This document shows positions 46,701 to 57,600 of a stretch of 64,000 bases of DNA, piece after piece. The notes beneath the pieces are model-generated. The model was not told where the DNA came from. It made no database searches and saw only the letters and a program-made list of their open reading frames with translations. The translations under genes were made by a program, and so were the position numbers. This stretch comes from Lunularia cruciata (taxonomy: Eukaryota; Streptophyta; Marchantiopsida; Lunulariales; Lunulariaceae): NCBI GenBank assembly GCA_948567375.1, contig OX419762.1:52433034-52497033 (forward strand), read 5' to 3'. Each line of letters opens with the position of its first letter. Position 1 is the stretch's first letter.

Positions 46701-47999
46701 TGAGGCTTGAAAGCATTAAGAGTCATATGCCATTCTTTAACCTTCAGACTGTTGGAGGTTCAGGAGATTTGAGTTATGAGCTGGATTGAGAAGTTATTGA
46801 GAATGTCTGGCTGGGTAGATTTTTGCAGATTCTTCTATTGAGAGTAGAGAGGACTTGTTAAACCTCTAAATGATGTGAACAACTGGCCCGCTTCTGGTTC
46901 CTAAAAGAAGTGCTTCATGGATGAAATCTTCAAGTGGAATAAGCTCCTACGCACTGATTTTGGATGCGTCATGAAGGTAGATATAACAATCATTGTCGAC
47001 AACAACTAAGCATGATATTCAGATGCTTCCACATGTGGTCCTCCAAACCGCGGAATTAGATCATGGGAACGCACTTCTTAGTATGACATGTGGTATCATT
47101 TGGTGTATGAATTTCTCTATCTCAGTTGGCTAGGTGATGACTCAGTTTCAGAACAAAGATTTCAATGGCAAATATTTGCCTCATCTTCTCATTACTGCCT
47201 TCACACTAACATATACTATCTCAAAAATGAAACAGTGTAGAGCTTCTTGAACGCACTACGTAGCAGCCAATCAAAAGCATGTTTGATAGGCTCAGACATT
47301 TATAAAGACGATTACATTGGCAAAGCCTTCATCTTCGGGAAAATGTTTGCATCATAGCCTTTGTTAGTCAGTGTTGAAATTGTAGCCAAGATCGCTCAAA
47401 GTGAACCATAGCTAGCTCTAGAAACTAGCTCATAGGTAGTAAGTAAGGCTGCAAAGTGCTGAACCAACACTTGTTTACCTCGAAACACGAGAGACCCGAG
47501 AGACTCATTTCCTGAGTAGAAGCAGATATGGCAACGTTTGGTCTTTTCTTCATAGAGACCAGAGGGTACTCCAGGGGAACAGGCGAAATATGTGTTCTGC
47601 GGCTAAAGGTGAGAGATCTTGCAGAATCCAGAGGATCGAGTGCTCTTCCACACAACCAGATCCATGATTTTGCGGATTTGGTAGAGCAAGGGCATTTCTA
47701 ACATTTTAAGTGTTGACAGACAGTGCGATTACTTATGGAGTACTTGGTGGCCTCTAGAACAAAATCAAGAATACGACACATTCTATAGTTAAACTCTGAA
47801 TGACCTTCAAAGATTGCGAAATGGAAGAGTTGCCTACAATCTCGCCCTCTTGGAATCTTGGAATTATGGACTTTTCAATCTCTACCCGCAACGACTCCCA
47901 CTCGAAATCATTACTGTAGAACGCACGTGCAGAAGATGTAGATCCCTCGTTATCCTCAACATCATGATCGAGTACCGTTCTCAACGAGTCTCGCTCCAT
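43733..47999 (-). CDS. METTL2/6/8-family SAM-dependent methyltransferase
   Basis: Modelled exons are 47805-47999, 45998-46120, 45682-45791, 45171-45366, 44885-44995, 44416-44518, 44014-44156 and 43733-43855, about 367 residues. A Trp-Glu-x-Phe-His-Lys-x-His...Phe-Phe-Lys-Glu-Arg-Arg-Tyr-Leu block precedes motif I (Glu-Val-Gly-Cys-Gly-Thr-Gly, about 128-134). A Tyr-Ala-Cys-Asp-Cys-Ser strand, Phe-Thr-Leu-Ser-Ala-Ile-Pro, Leu-Lys-Pro-Gly-Gly and Phe-Arg-Asp-Tyr-Gly follow. These mark the METTL2/6/8 family, whose characterised members make 3-methylcytidine at tRNA position 32. The closest plant relative I recall is the At2g26200 type, but the second C-terminal domain I associate with that protein is missing. 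Exon 1 is the least sure: it is phase-compatible but separated by a 1.7-kb intron that could hide another exon. Confidence 0.88.
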
Positions 48000-48604
48000 C
48001 TCTGGGTTCCTTGGAATAAGCTCGCCAGAACAAACAGCTCGTTCTGAAGATCCAAATCCTGATATTAGAACAGCGCACTAATCCAAATGCGGAGAAGGTT
48101 ACATCTCGCATTCTGAAATCCACTCTTCCGGAAAGCAATACTGCTGCTCCGCACACGGCTTCAACCCTAATATGTACTCATTGTTGGTTGCTAGTGGTAA
48201 GATGGTGTCTTAAACCCTAATGCCCGGAACGTCAGATCTAGTCAGAAGCTGTCGCAAGGTATGTAATATGATTATGATAATACATAATTTCAGCAAATGG
48301 TATAATTATCACCTCTGTCGAATCAGATGCTTCTGAACGAAACAACTACAGTATCTAAAAGATCTCTGATTAGGGAACTCATGCTCCTATTAGTGGTGAT
48401 AGAAGAATATTTATGTAATGCGCGTTGAGCACTAGAGACCTTCTGATTTTATTAGTAGGATTGCCTGCAGGTGGATGAAGAATGGGGTGTATAAACCCAT
48501 TAAGTCTTAATGTGCGGCTTGCCTCGAGGTTAGTTCTGGTCAGAGATGAAGTTCTACTCTGTTGGTGAAGGAGGATCCAAGAGTCAGAGTACCTATTGAG
48601 GAGA
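48000..48604. promoter_or_regulatory. Shared divergent promoter region
   Basis: The start codons of the methyltransferase (minus) and ASNSD1-like gene (plus) are 605 bp apart and face away from each other. The interval holds a telobox (48212-48220) and, on the plus strand, an upstream ATG at 48220 whose frame meets a donor-like AAG|GTATGT at 48258/48259, suggesting a 5'-leader intron for the plus gene. Both genes are of housekeeping type, which fits a bidirectional promoter. Confidence 0.55.
48212..48220 (+). promoter_or_regulatory. Telobox motif
   Basis: AAACCCTAA, the plant telo-box found in promoters of translation and cell-growth genes, lies between two divergent genes. A partial copy (AACCCTAAT) is about 45 bp upstream. 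Confidence 0.5.
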
Positions 48605-51600
48605 ATGTGCGGCATTGGTTTGATTTTGACGGGTGCCAGAATAGCCGGACATTTTGCGCCTGGCGAAGCTTCTGGCTCCTTGTTTGAAGATTTAACTAAG
48701 GTGTGAAATGATGCAATTGAATTCCCATCTCTTAGTTTTCAGCTCTCCAATGTACTTTCGAATCCCCAAGTTCTCGACCTGTAAAGCAGAAAATACTATT
48801 GCCTGTGAATTACCTACTGTAAATCGAACTTTTAAAGAGTTATGTATAAATTTGACGAGAATTTGAATCGGGTGCTTAATTAACTGCCTGTGCGTTTATG
48901 GCAGGGTGCAGAAACAACCCATCCGAAGTATGAAGATCTTTGCAAGGCCCTCGCTCGCAGGGGACCTGACCATCTTGGTGGCCAAATCCTCTATGTGGAT
49001 CCACGATGTCAATCACTTCAGAAGTTGGAAGTCATAAAAGTTCCTAGTCCGGCTGTTGAAGCTCTGCAAATTCGCGATGGTTCGAGTTGTGTTCCCGTAT
49101 ATAACAGCAACGATTCTTTGGAAGCAAGATCAAGCACTGGAGCTGAAACATCTGATGGCCTGCAAGAGTCATGGCTGTCGCGTTTTGAGGGTAGTGCTAG
49201 ACTTGAATTTATTGGTGCCACGCTCCAGTTACGAGGAGGCCACTCAGTACAGCAGCCACAGATAGATTCCATGGGAAATGTACTTATTTTCAATGGTACG
49301 TTATGCTCGTTACTCTTTCTCCAACCAATAGGGAAAGTATTCCAGCTCTGAAGAAGTGAGTTTTTTCATATTGGATGCCTTGTTCCAGAATATTCACCTC
49401 ACTGGTGTTTGTGGCAACAGGTGAAGTGTTTGGAGGGCTTACAGTGAGACCATCTGAGAACGACACGGAAGTTATTATGAAGGCCCTCCTTAGCTGCTGC
49501 ACCTGTTTTTGCCATAGCAACGAAAGTACAGGTTGCGAATGTGCAGAATCAATCCACCCTCATCAGACTGTTTTAGAGGTCCTTTCCCGATTACGAGGAC
49601 CATGGGCGCTCATCTACTGGCAGGTTCGTAGTGGACTGGAAGTCTCTATTATCAGAAGCTTCTAATTTTCTGAACAAGTAAAATTTTCTGAGCTCCTTTT
49701 CCTTCTATGATTTTAGTGGCAACCTTGCTTCGGGCAGTTCAAGCGATAAAGCTGCTCTTTTTTATGATCTCTGTCTAAAGCATGCACAGGCTTTCGTAAG
49801 CTGCAGGCACTTCAGTCCGTTTCAGTAACTTCTTGCGATTGCTTACTTCGAGTAGTAACTGGGTGTACAAATTTGTCTGGCAAAACGTTGCTGTCGCTCT
49901 CAGTAGTTGGTCTCTTTGTAGAAGCCTTAGATACTTGTGTCTGAATTATGGAATAATGATAATCTGATAATGGAGTATGTGACTCAGGCAGTGTCACGAA
50001 CGCTATGGTTTGGACGAGATGCAATTGGACGACGAAGCCTTCTGATTCACAAACCTACGCCAGAGGATCAACGTTTTCTACTTACTTCTGTTGCACCTGA
50101 GATAATGAGGGATGAGAGTACACCAGGAGAACTATCAAGGTACTGGGAGGAATTGACCTGTGGGATTTACAGCATAATATTTCAGGTCAGTAGTGGTGGT
50201 GAATCTGGTGAGCAAACCTCTGAAGCTGCTGTCCCGGATTACCAAGCAGAAACTGCCTGTAAACCGAACGATCAACGTCTTACGGGTTGGTCTCAAGAAC
50301 ATCGTTGGCATGACCCTTTGTTGAATACGTTGCTTGCATGGGAAAGAGATTCGGTCAATCCTACAAAGGCAGAAAAAGTGGCTGGGCAAGGAAGAGCTAG
50401 CAGTCATGAAACTCCTACCAGTTGTGTTTTAGCAGCATTGTGCCAAGCCGTGAAAAGGAGAACGGAAACCATTAGAAAACACTCGGTGAGCCTACTTTTC
50501 TTTGTACCAAAATGTAGATTACTGTGCACCCGCTTTTTTGATTGTTTGAGCTGCGTGCCTGCTGTATTAGACTGATGATAGTACTCTGGATGCCGATTAC
50601 AAGTACTGTAACACAAATAAGGATGCCCTGCACTTGCTTCTGGGGCGTCTAGATGTTCTCCATTTGGATAGCTATGTAGTTTAGGTCCACACCACTAACA
50701 CTGTGATGCAAGACGCTGTCTTTCTCGAGGTTACATTTGCTCCAATTAACCCTAGTGTACATGTACATGTGAATAACACCCTCCTAGGCTTTAGATAATC
50801 ATCAAGGTTACCATGGTACCAACCCATGTCTGCAGCAAATGCATGCCTACCTCTCTTTGTTCGAAGAAAAATACTACATTACTGTCAAATGTCAGACTCC
50901 AGTACGGTCACACGTGAGTGTGGAACTGGGTCTGTAAGGGAGTCTGTATTGCATTACTCAGTATAGTTGTCCTGCATTTTGGATCGTGGCTGGAGAAAGT
51001 GTATTGCTACCTGACTGATATCTGGTGTAATACAAGAGCCCTTCACGACCAGTGGACTTGGAAGCTCCCTCAACCAAATCTGATAGCCGCTTGGAACAAA
51101 ACACGCCTGTTGCCATACTTTTCTCCGGAGGACTGGATTCCATGATTCTGGCAGCAATCGCAACTCAATATGTCGATGTCAATGGTAAGTGACAAGTGTG
51201 AAAGGTGATCTTCAGGTTTATTTGTTTTGGGGGATTGTCTGGAGTTTCATATATCAAGAATTACGTCGTACAGGAGAATTATAACCTGTCGATCTGAGTA
51301 TATTTTAGACCCAACTGGCTTTAGCTCTGGTCGCTGTTGGGTTGAGTTGCGAATGCTGCTGCTGTGCTTGCTGTTGCCTCCAGTCTTCTTCATCTCAGGC
51401 TCTATTTGTAGACTTCATTGTTTTCTTGGTGTTTAGATAACTCTGCATGAGAATTTAAGTGATTGTCTACTGAAAAGATGAAGAGCTGGGCGTGCTCGCT
51501 TATTCTGCAGCCAGCATTGACCTTCTAAACGTCAGCTTCGAGGGAGATCTTGCACCAGATAGGATAACTGCAGTTTCAGGACTAGCTGAGCTTGAAGAAG

Positions 51601-53752
51601 TATTTCCGTCGCGGAGGTAAGGTTATCTGCCGTGCTCCACGAATCAGGGAACTCTCGTTAAAAGTATCAGCTTTTGATCCACTTCTAAGGTTACAGAGAC
51701 GATTTCTGGTCATAGGTGATGATGTTTTCGTGCATGTTATCGTGCTTGTTTCGGACGTCACTTTTTCTGATTATGTATTTGGTCACCCAACTGGTTCCAG
51801 GTGGAGACTGATAAAAATCGATGCAAAGTTGTCTGATCTTGCATGTTATCGTGAGCATCTTCTCTCACTTATTTGTCCTTCAAACACCTACATGGTTAGT
51901 TTTTTACTCTCCCAGGAATCTGCTGTGGTTTTAAAAGTTACATGATTTGCTGACTGACTCAAGTGAATAGAATGTATTACCAGAACCATTCAAGAGTCAA
52001 TCTACCGATCCTTATTAACACCTTTAGGAACTCCCGGAATTAGTCTGTGGAGTCTCGAGTGGTTCTCATTTACTGAGAACTCAATAAGTGTGATGTTCTT
52101 ACACGAAGGTGGTGCTCGGACTCTTATTCGTTTGATCATTTCCAGGATATAAATATAGGAACGGCTCTCTGGTTGGCTGCTAGTGGAAAAGGTTATCTCC
52201 ATCAGACTCCATCGCGAGATTCTCTTGGTGAAAATCTATCGCTTCCTAAAGTTATCGATAGGAAAGTTGATACTCAGGCAACTCAAAATGCTGTAAGCGA
52301 AGCAGAAAGAACTGGAAGGAACTCCTCTGAAAGGAGATTGGTGCAATCAGGGGCAAGGGTTTTATTAGTGGGTAGTGGAGCAGATGAGCAATGTGGAGGT
52401 TACGGTCGCCATCGAACGAAGTTTAGACAGGGCGGGTAAGGTCGACCTTTCATTCATGTTCTTTTGCTGATTCCAGAGGTTTTCAAATATAAGATTCTCA
52501 AGACAGCAACGAAATTTGCATCTTACAGCATAATCTAAAGACTATCCGAGAAACATAAATATCAAGCCCTCCTGTTTCTTTATTGCAGACACCAAAGGTT
52601 TGTTGAGATTGACTTTCTTACTTGACTCCGAAGACCGACATTTATTCACAAAAACCTGGTATTCTTCTGGATGAAAGGTGGGAAACTCTAGATGCAGAAA
52701 TGAAACTGGACGTTAATCGGATCTGGAAAAGAAATTTGGGAAGAGACGACCGTTGTCTCTCCGACCACGGTAAAGAGGTATGCCTCCATTTGCACTTCGT
52801 TTTTAGACTCTACTGTTTATTCTGAAGTCTTGTGAGGTCTGTTCCCTAGACAAGTTTATACAGCTTGTAGTCGTTACATGCATTGTAAACATTCATTTCC
52901 TTTCATTGAGACCGAATTGGGTTGATGCCTCGTCTTGATAGATGCCATTTGTGCAGGCGAGGTTTCCTTTCTTAGATGAGGATGTCGTGGCAACACTTCT
53001 TAGCCTTCCTCTCTGGGATGTTGTGAATATGGAGGAACCTGCTGGCTTCGGAGACAAGAAAATTCTTCGACAGGTTTGTTAAACAGCTTCAACTAACTAG
53101 TATTTCGCAGTTTTCGTCTCAGAGGGGAATCTCATCATATTTGTTTCCACGTCTCTTACAGAAAATATAGAAGATTAGATAGACTTTCAGCATTCATAGA
53201 TCTCCGATCTAGCCAGAAGACATGGTACCAGGAACATTTTACTCACTTTCAAGTGAAAACGATAGGAGATGTAGACGCTATATAAGTCGCGTACTACCTG
53301 CTTCCGTAAACAACTGTCGTGTATACCACCTTCACAACGATGAAGCTTGATCTGACTCGAGAAGAGAGTTGGGATAGGTCTCGAGAATCTCGCGGAGATT
53401 TGAAGTATTTAGAGAAACGATTTTCCTTGTCATGTAGGTAGGTACTGAGGCTCTGTAGTGCATTTCGGCAGGTTGCGCGGTTACTTGGTCTGAAAGGTGC
53501 ATCGACTCTTCCTAAGCGGGCGATACAGGTAATTTGCCTTTAAGTAGTACGGTGGATGTCAAGAACTGCTGCAAGTCTATTGTATTATCCCTTTCTCCAC
53601 CTAATCTATTCTGAAAGGGAATGCCTCTTTTAACTTTGCAGTTCGGGAGTCGTATCGCTCGGGAATCGAATCGCAGAGACTTCGGAAGTAACAGAGCTGC
53701 AAACCTCGCGAACGCAGGGACTGTGGTTCTCAAAGATTTTGTAGAGGAGTAA
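48605..53752 (+). CDS. ASNSD1: ASNSD1-like asparagine synthetase domain protein
   Basis: Twelve exons (48605-48700, 48905-49295, 49421-49623, 49988-50485, 51037-51184, 51511-51616, 51801-51894, 52146-52435, 52678-52777, 52957-53073, 53472-53528, 53642-53752) join in phase to 736 residues. The N-terminal glutaminase-type domain starts Met-Cys-Gly-Ile, giving the Cys2 nucleophile expected after Met removal, and has Arg-Gly-Pro-Asp near residue 55. The synthetase domain has the ATP-pyrophosphatase loop Ser-Gly-Gly-Leu-Asp-Ser (about 426), Gly-Ala-Asp-Glu-Gln (about 588) and Asn-Leu-Gly-Arg-Asp-Asp-Arg with Phe-Pro-Phe-Leu-Asp downstream. This matches ASNSD1, a conserved eukaryotic family related to glutamine-hydrolysing asparagine synthetase whose reaction is not established. 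Exon 5 and 6 acceptors were chosen by phase and family alignment. Confidence 0.93.
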
Positions 53753-54664
53753 AGAACTTATGAGAAATGTACAATCTACTTTCCACACCTTTTATATACA
53801 CACTTAGACCTGGATGTGAAGCGAACGGCCTAGTTCCAAATTGAAAACATTGTTCATTAAAGATGCGCCAGATTGTCTCGTATGATTTTCTTCTCCAGAT
53901 GCCCTGGTGCCTTCCGTTCTATGGTGCATTGGGAGGTTGTTATTGCCCTACCGCCTAACAATTTCTACCCTGGCATTTTCTTCCCCACATGAATCAAACA
54001 TAAATCCTGTTCACCTTGGAAAATCGTTCAATAGTTCAGTACATCTCCATCATTTGGCCTACTGCAAATTGGATTGTACAATACCGATGACCTTCGGGTT
54101 CATAATAATGACAGAATAAGAATGAATCAGAAAACAAAAACTGATATTTCATGAAGCACAGTGAGCGGAGTTTGAATGCAAGGTTTTATGTTAAAACATC
54201 GACACACGGTAGTGCTAAATGACGACGTTAACCATATCACGAATTCAAACGAGGTTGACGGAGTGACGACAAAAGAATGAGCCAGCAAATAGCTCGATCC
54301 TCGTGTAACTTAAATTCAAAATATTCATGACTATTTGAGGAATCATTAAAGGTAAGAATCGACACATTTCTTTACATGAATAAATCTGAAGTTCTCGGCA
54401 CTTTTACTTTGTCATTTCTTTCCATGAATAAATCGTAAGTTCTCGGCACCTTTACTTTGTCATGCAGAGTTCTCTAGTTAACGCCTTCTCCCGCCTGCGG
54501 AGTACGTTCGCAAGAATGAAACAGAAATATAATGAATGAGTCATTTGACGGGTCCAGGACCATTTATTTGTGTGAACTCAGGTACACAAAGTGTACAGAA
54601 CAGATGCATATTTACTGGTGTAAAGAAGTGTTCCCGATTGAAACCTAACGGAATTTAACAAAAC
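53753..54664. other. Convergent 3' interval between ASNSD1 and LIN9-like genes
   Basis: About 0.9 kb separates the two stop codons and should hold both 3' untranslated regions. It contains a 48-bp tandem duplication but no coding block. Confidence 0.6.
54368..54463. repeat. 48-bp tandem duplication
   Basis: Units 54368-54415 and 54416-54463 are adjacent, equal in length and differ at about four bases. Each begins TTCTTT and ends ACTTTGTCAT. The units lie near the LIN9-like gene's 3' end. Confidence 0.85.
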
Positions 54665-57600
54665 TCAAACAACTTTGTTCTGATTCTCCAGAGAAGGAGG
54701 ACCTGAGTGAATGGGAATAGTAGTCAAAATTTGAGTTCTTATGTAACCTAACTGCTGTTCAATCTCCTTAAATAGATTGTGGTTCCGCGCATATCGTGGC
54801 CTCAAACTCTCTAGTGCATTGTCAATCGCTTGCCCAACTTCGGGTGGAGAATAACTCCCTTCGGTCAAGGTCTGCAAACATGTCCAGCAAACCCAAGTCA
54901 GAGGAACTGGAAGCTTTTACTCTGAAATGTAGATGCTTGCATCCAAAATCAGTACTCATGTAGGCACACCACCGAATGAACACATTGTAGCTCATGGCTT
55001 GCAGAACCTTCTCGGAGAACGAAGACCCACACGCACAATGGGACGACTTTTATGATGACCGTACATATGTAATGCATCACTGAAGGTACTAATGATTGAT
55101 ATTTTAAGAACAGAGTGTGAAGGCGTGAATCACAGGAAGTGGTAATCAATCTCAAGGTGGAGAGTTCGTGAATCCCATGTAATCCCCATGAACAGCAATA
55201 AGAAAAGTTCGAGTAGAAAGTGCTAAGGGCAGATCGAGAAGAAAATAAATAAGCAAGAGTAATAAGTGGACTGGATTTTGTATCTCCGCATGCTCTATGT
55301 CAGCATGAGTCCAAGAACACGAAGGGCTTAGAGGGGAATGAAGATATATTGAGGAGTGAAAAGTAAAACCTGTTAGTTGAATGCGGTGTTATACCCACGT
55401 AAGCATACTGGACAGAACATCTGACATTATGATATTGGTATGAGAAGTAACTTCCGTATAGCTGTCATTCAAAGAGTCATAAATGAACCATGCACTGGAG
55501 TTTACCTGCACCATCATCAGCGCTTTCACACAATTAGACATCAAAGATAATATGTACTCCTTCGCATCCACCTTGGCGCGAGCAGGTGGAGATGGTTCCT
55601 TGACAGCTGAATCTTCTGTTTTGGTTATGGGAGCAGCTTCCACCGGAGATACAACTCCAGCTGATTTATCCTTTCCTATACTCGATTCCACCAAGGGTGC
55701 TGATGGAGCAGCAGTGGAGGTCAAAACAGTCGCTGCAGGAAATCCCTGAGCGTTAGGATGCCCCCCAGATGTACAAGCCGGAAGAGCTTTTGTGGAGGTA
55801 TTCCCTCTCTCGACTGCAGCAAGAGCTTCTCCAATTTTCTCAGTTATATCAGTAACATTCGCTTTAACTTTAGAAGCTATCATCGTCTGCAAACATAGAA
55901 TATAAAGTCAATTCCCGGTGACCGCAACCCTATATCCTCTCAGATACTCAGGGATAGGAAAACACAGAATATCAACTACAGAGAGAACATTTTCTGGTAC
56001 CTCCACGGCAGCTGACACCAACGCTTGTGCGTGCTTATTGGCTGAAGCAGCTACCTCAGTTAGAGGTGGAGTGGGCTCGGCAGATCCAGCAACAAATCCT
56101 GGTCGCCCAAGAACTGTGGTCGTTTGAGAAGTAGCTGGCCGGTGCCACGGTGGTACAGCGCTGTCCTCATACTTGTTTCGGTCACGTAAGTGCATCAGTG
56201 CGTCATAAACCTGCCATTGAGATAAAAACTGATCAGCACAACATTCTTGAACACATCTAACCACCAGCTCGACTCTCTTTCGACGTGACAAGAACAAACG
56301 GCTTGATTTGTACCTGTTCATTTACTTCTTTGAGCTGGAGAATAATAGTCGCATATTGGCGCTGGAATATCTCCGAACCCTTGTATGATACAGCCTCATC
56401 ATTCATTCGCCGTAATTCTACTACCAAAGCCTCCTTCAAATACGATTGAGAGGAGAAGGACACCATTTAGCGAGTGGATGATAAAATTACTACTGAAAGG
56501 AGAAACCAGCTTCTTCGAGTTTTTACAAGCGTACAAATCACAAAGAAATCTTTCTTACTTTCTTATTAAGGGCGTTGCCTAACTCCACCAGCGCCCGAAT
56601 ATCTGTTTCTCTTGCTTGTGATTGTCCTGGAGTGCACGGCTGAGTCATAATTGCTTGTTGAGTGGCAGCAACAGCTTCATTTGTAGCCGCTTTAGCTAGC
56701 CGCACAGAATCCAGAGAATCATCCTGTAAAGTACGAGTCATGAAGAGACAGAAGCGAAGATCAAGACCTAATTTTTTCATTATGTCTGAAGTAAAACACA
56801 GATCAAAATAGACAAGACTAACATGAATGCGGTATAACGAACCTGAGCTCTTTTCGTAAGGTTGTTGAGAAAGAACGGAGAGAAGGAAGAAATGCCTGGA
56901 AGAGATCCAAGCCTCTCAAGCCTTTCATTAAGGGCAGCCCTTGCTGCCCCAACGGCACTTATGCGAACATTCTTCGCCTCAGGCCTTGAGTCTTCCGTTG
57001 TGCGGTCCACACTGTCCATAATGATGCGTCTCCTTCTCATCATTTCAGGCATATTTTCCAAAGGATGAATGGGCATAGCATCAGTATCCTGCACAACAAC
57101 ATTGTGCAGGTTTACATCAAGATCCTGTGACGTTCTGAACAATAATTATTCAGTTTAAACGATCCCTCTTTACTTAGCTCATGTTGTAGTGGCCTGAGAT
57201 ACTCAGAATCGCACATTGAGTAAAGGTATGCACAACCCGTCAGTATAACATGGTTTCTTCCGCTCGTAAACATCCATGGATGGAGATGAATCTGACATTG
57301 CAATCTTGGTAAGGTGAGGTAAACTCTGTCACGTAAAGTGGTAAGCAAGTACTGCAGTTAGTCTTGTGTACCTGCAAATGAGGATTAGTGACAGTATAAC
57401 TTTCACGATTAATGAAGCTACACTCAGATTTCACACATACTTCTTCACCACTCCATCACTTACCATCACAAACTCCACTCCAAGTTCGGGACGATCGAAC
57501 TGAACTCTGCACCTGCTTCGATCTACTGTAAGAACGCTCCCGTCGTGTATCTGCTTCGTCCTTCGATGCTTGGCAATTACTCGCTGGCCAACAGTAAGAG

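Noticed and set aside
50165-50190. Splice-like TTTCAG|GTCAGT inside ASNSD1 exon 4
   Set aside because: The frame stays open to 50485 and phase fits without splitting. It may be a minor alternative donor, but nothing requires it.
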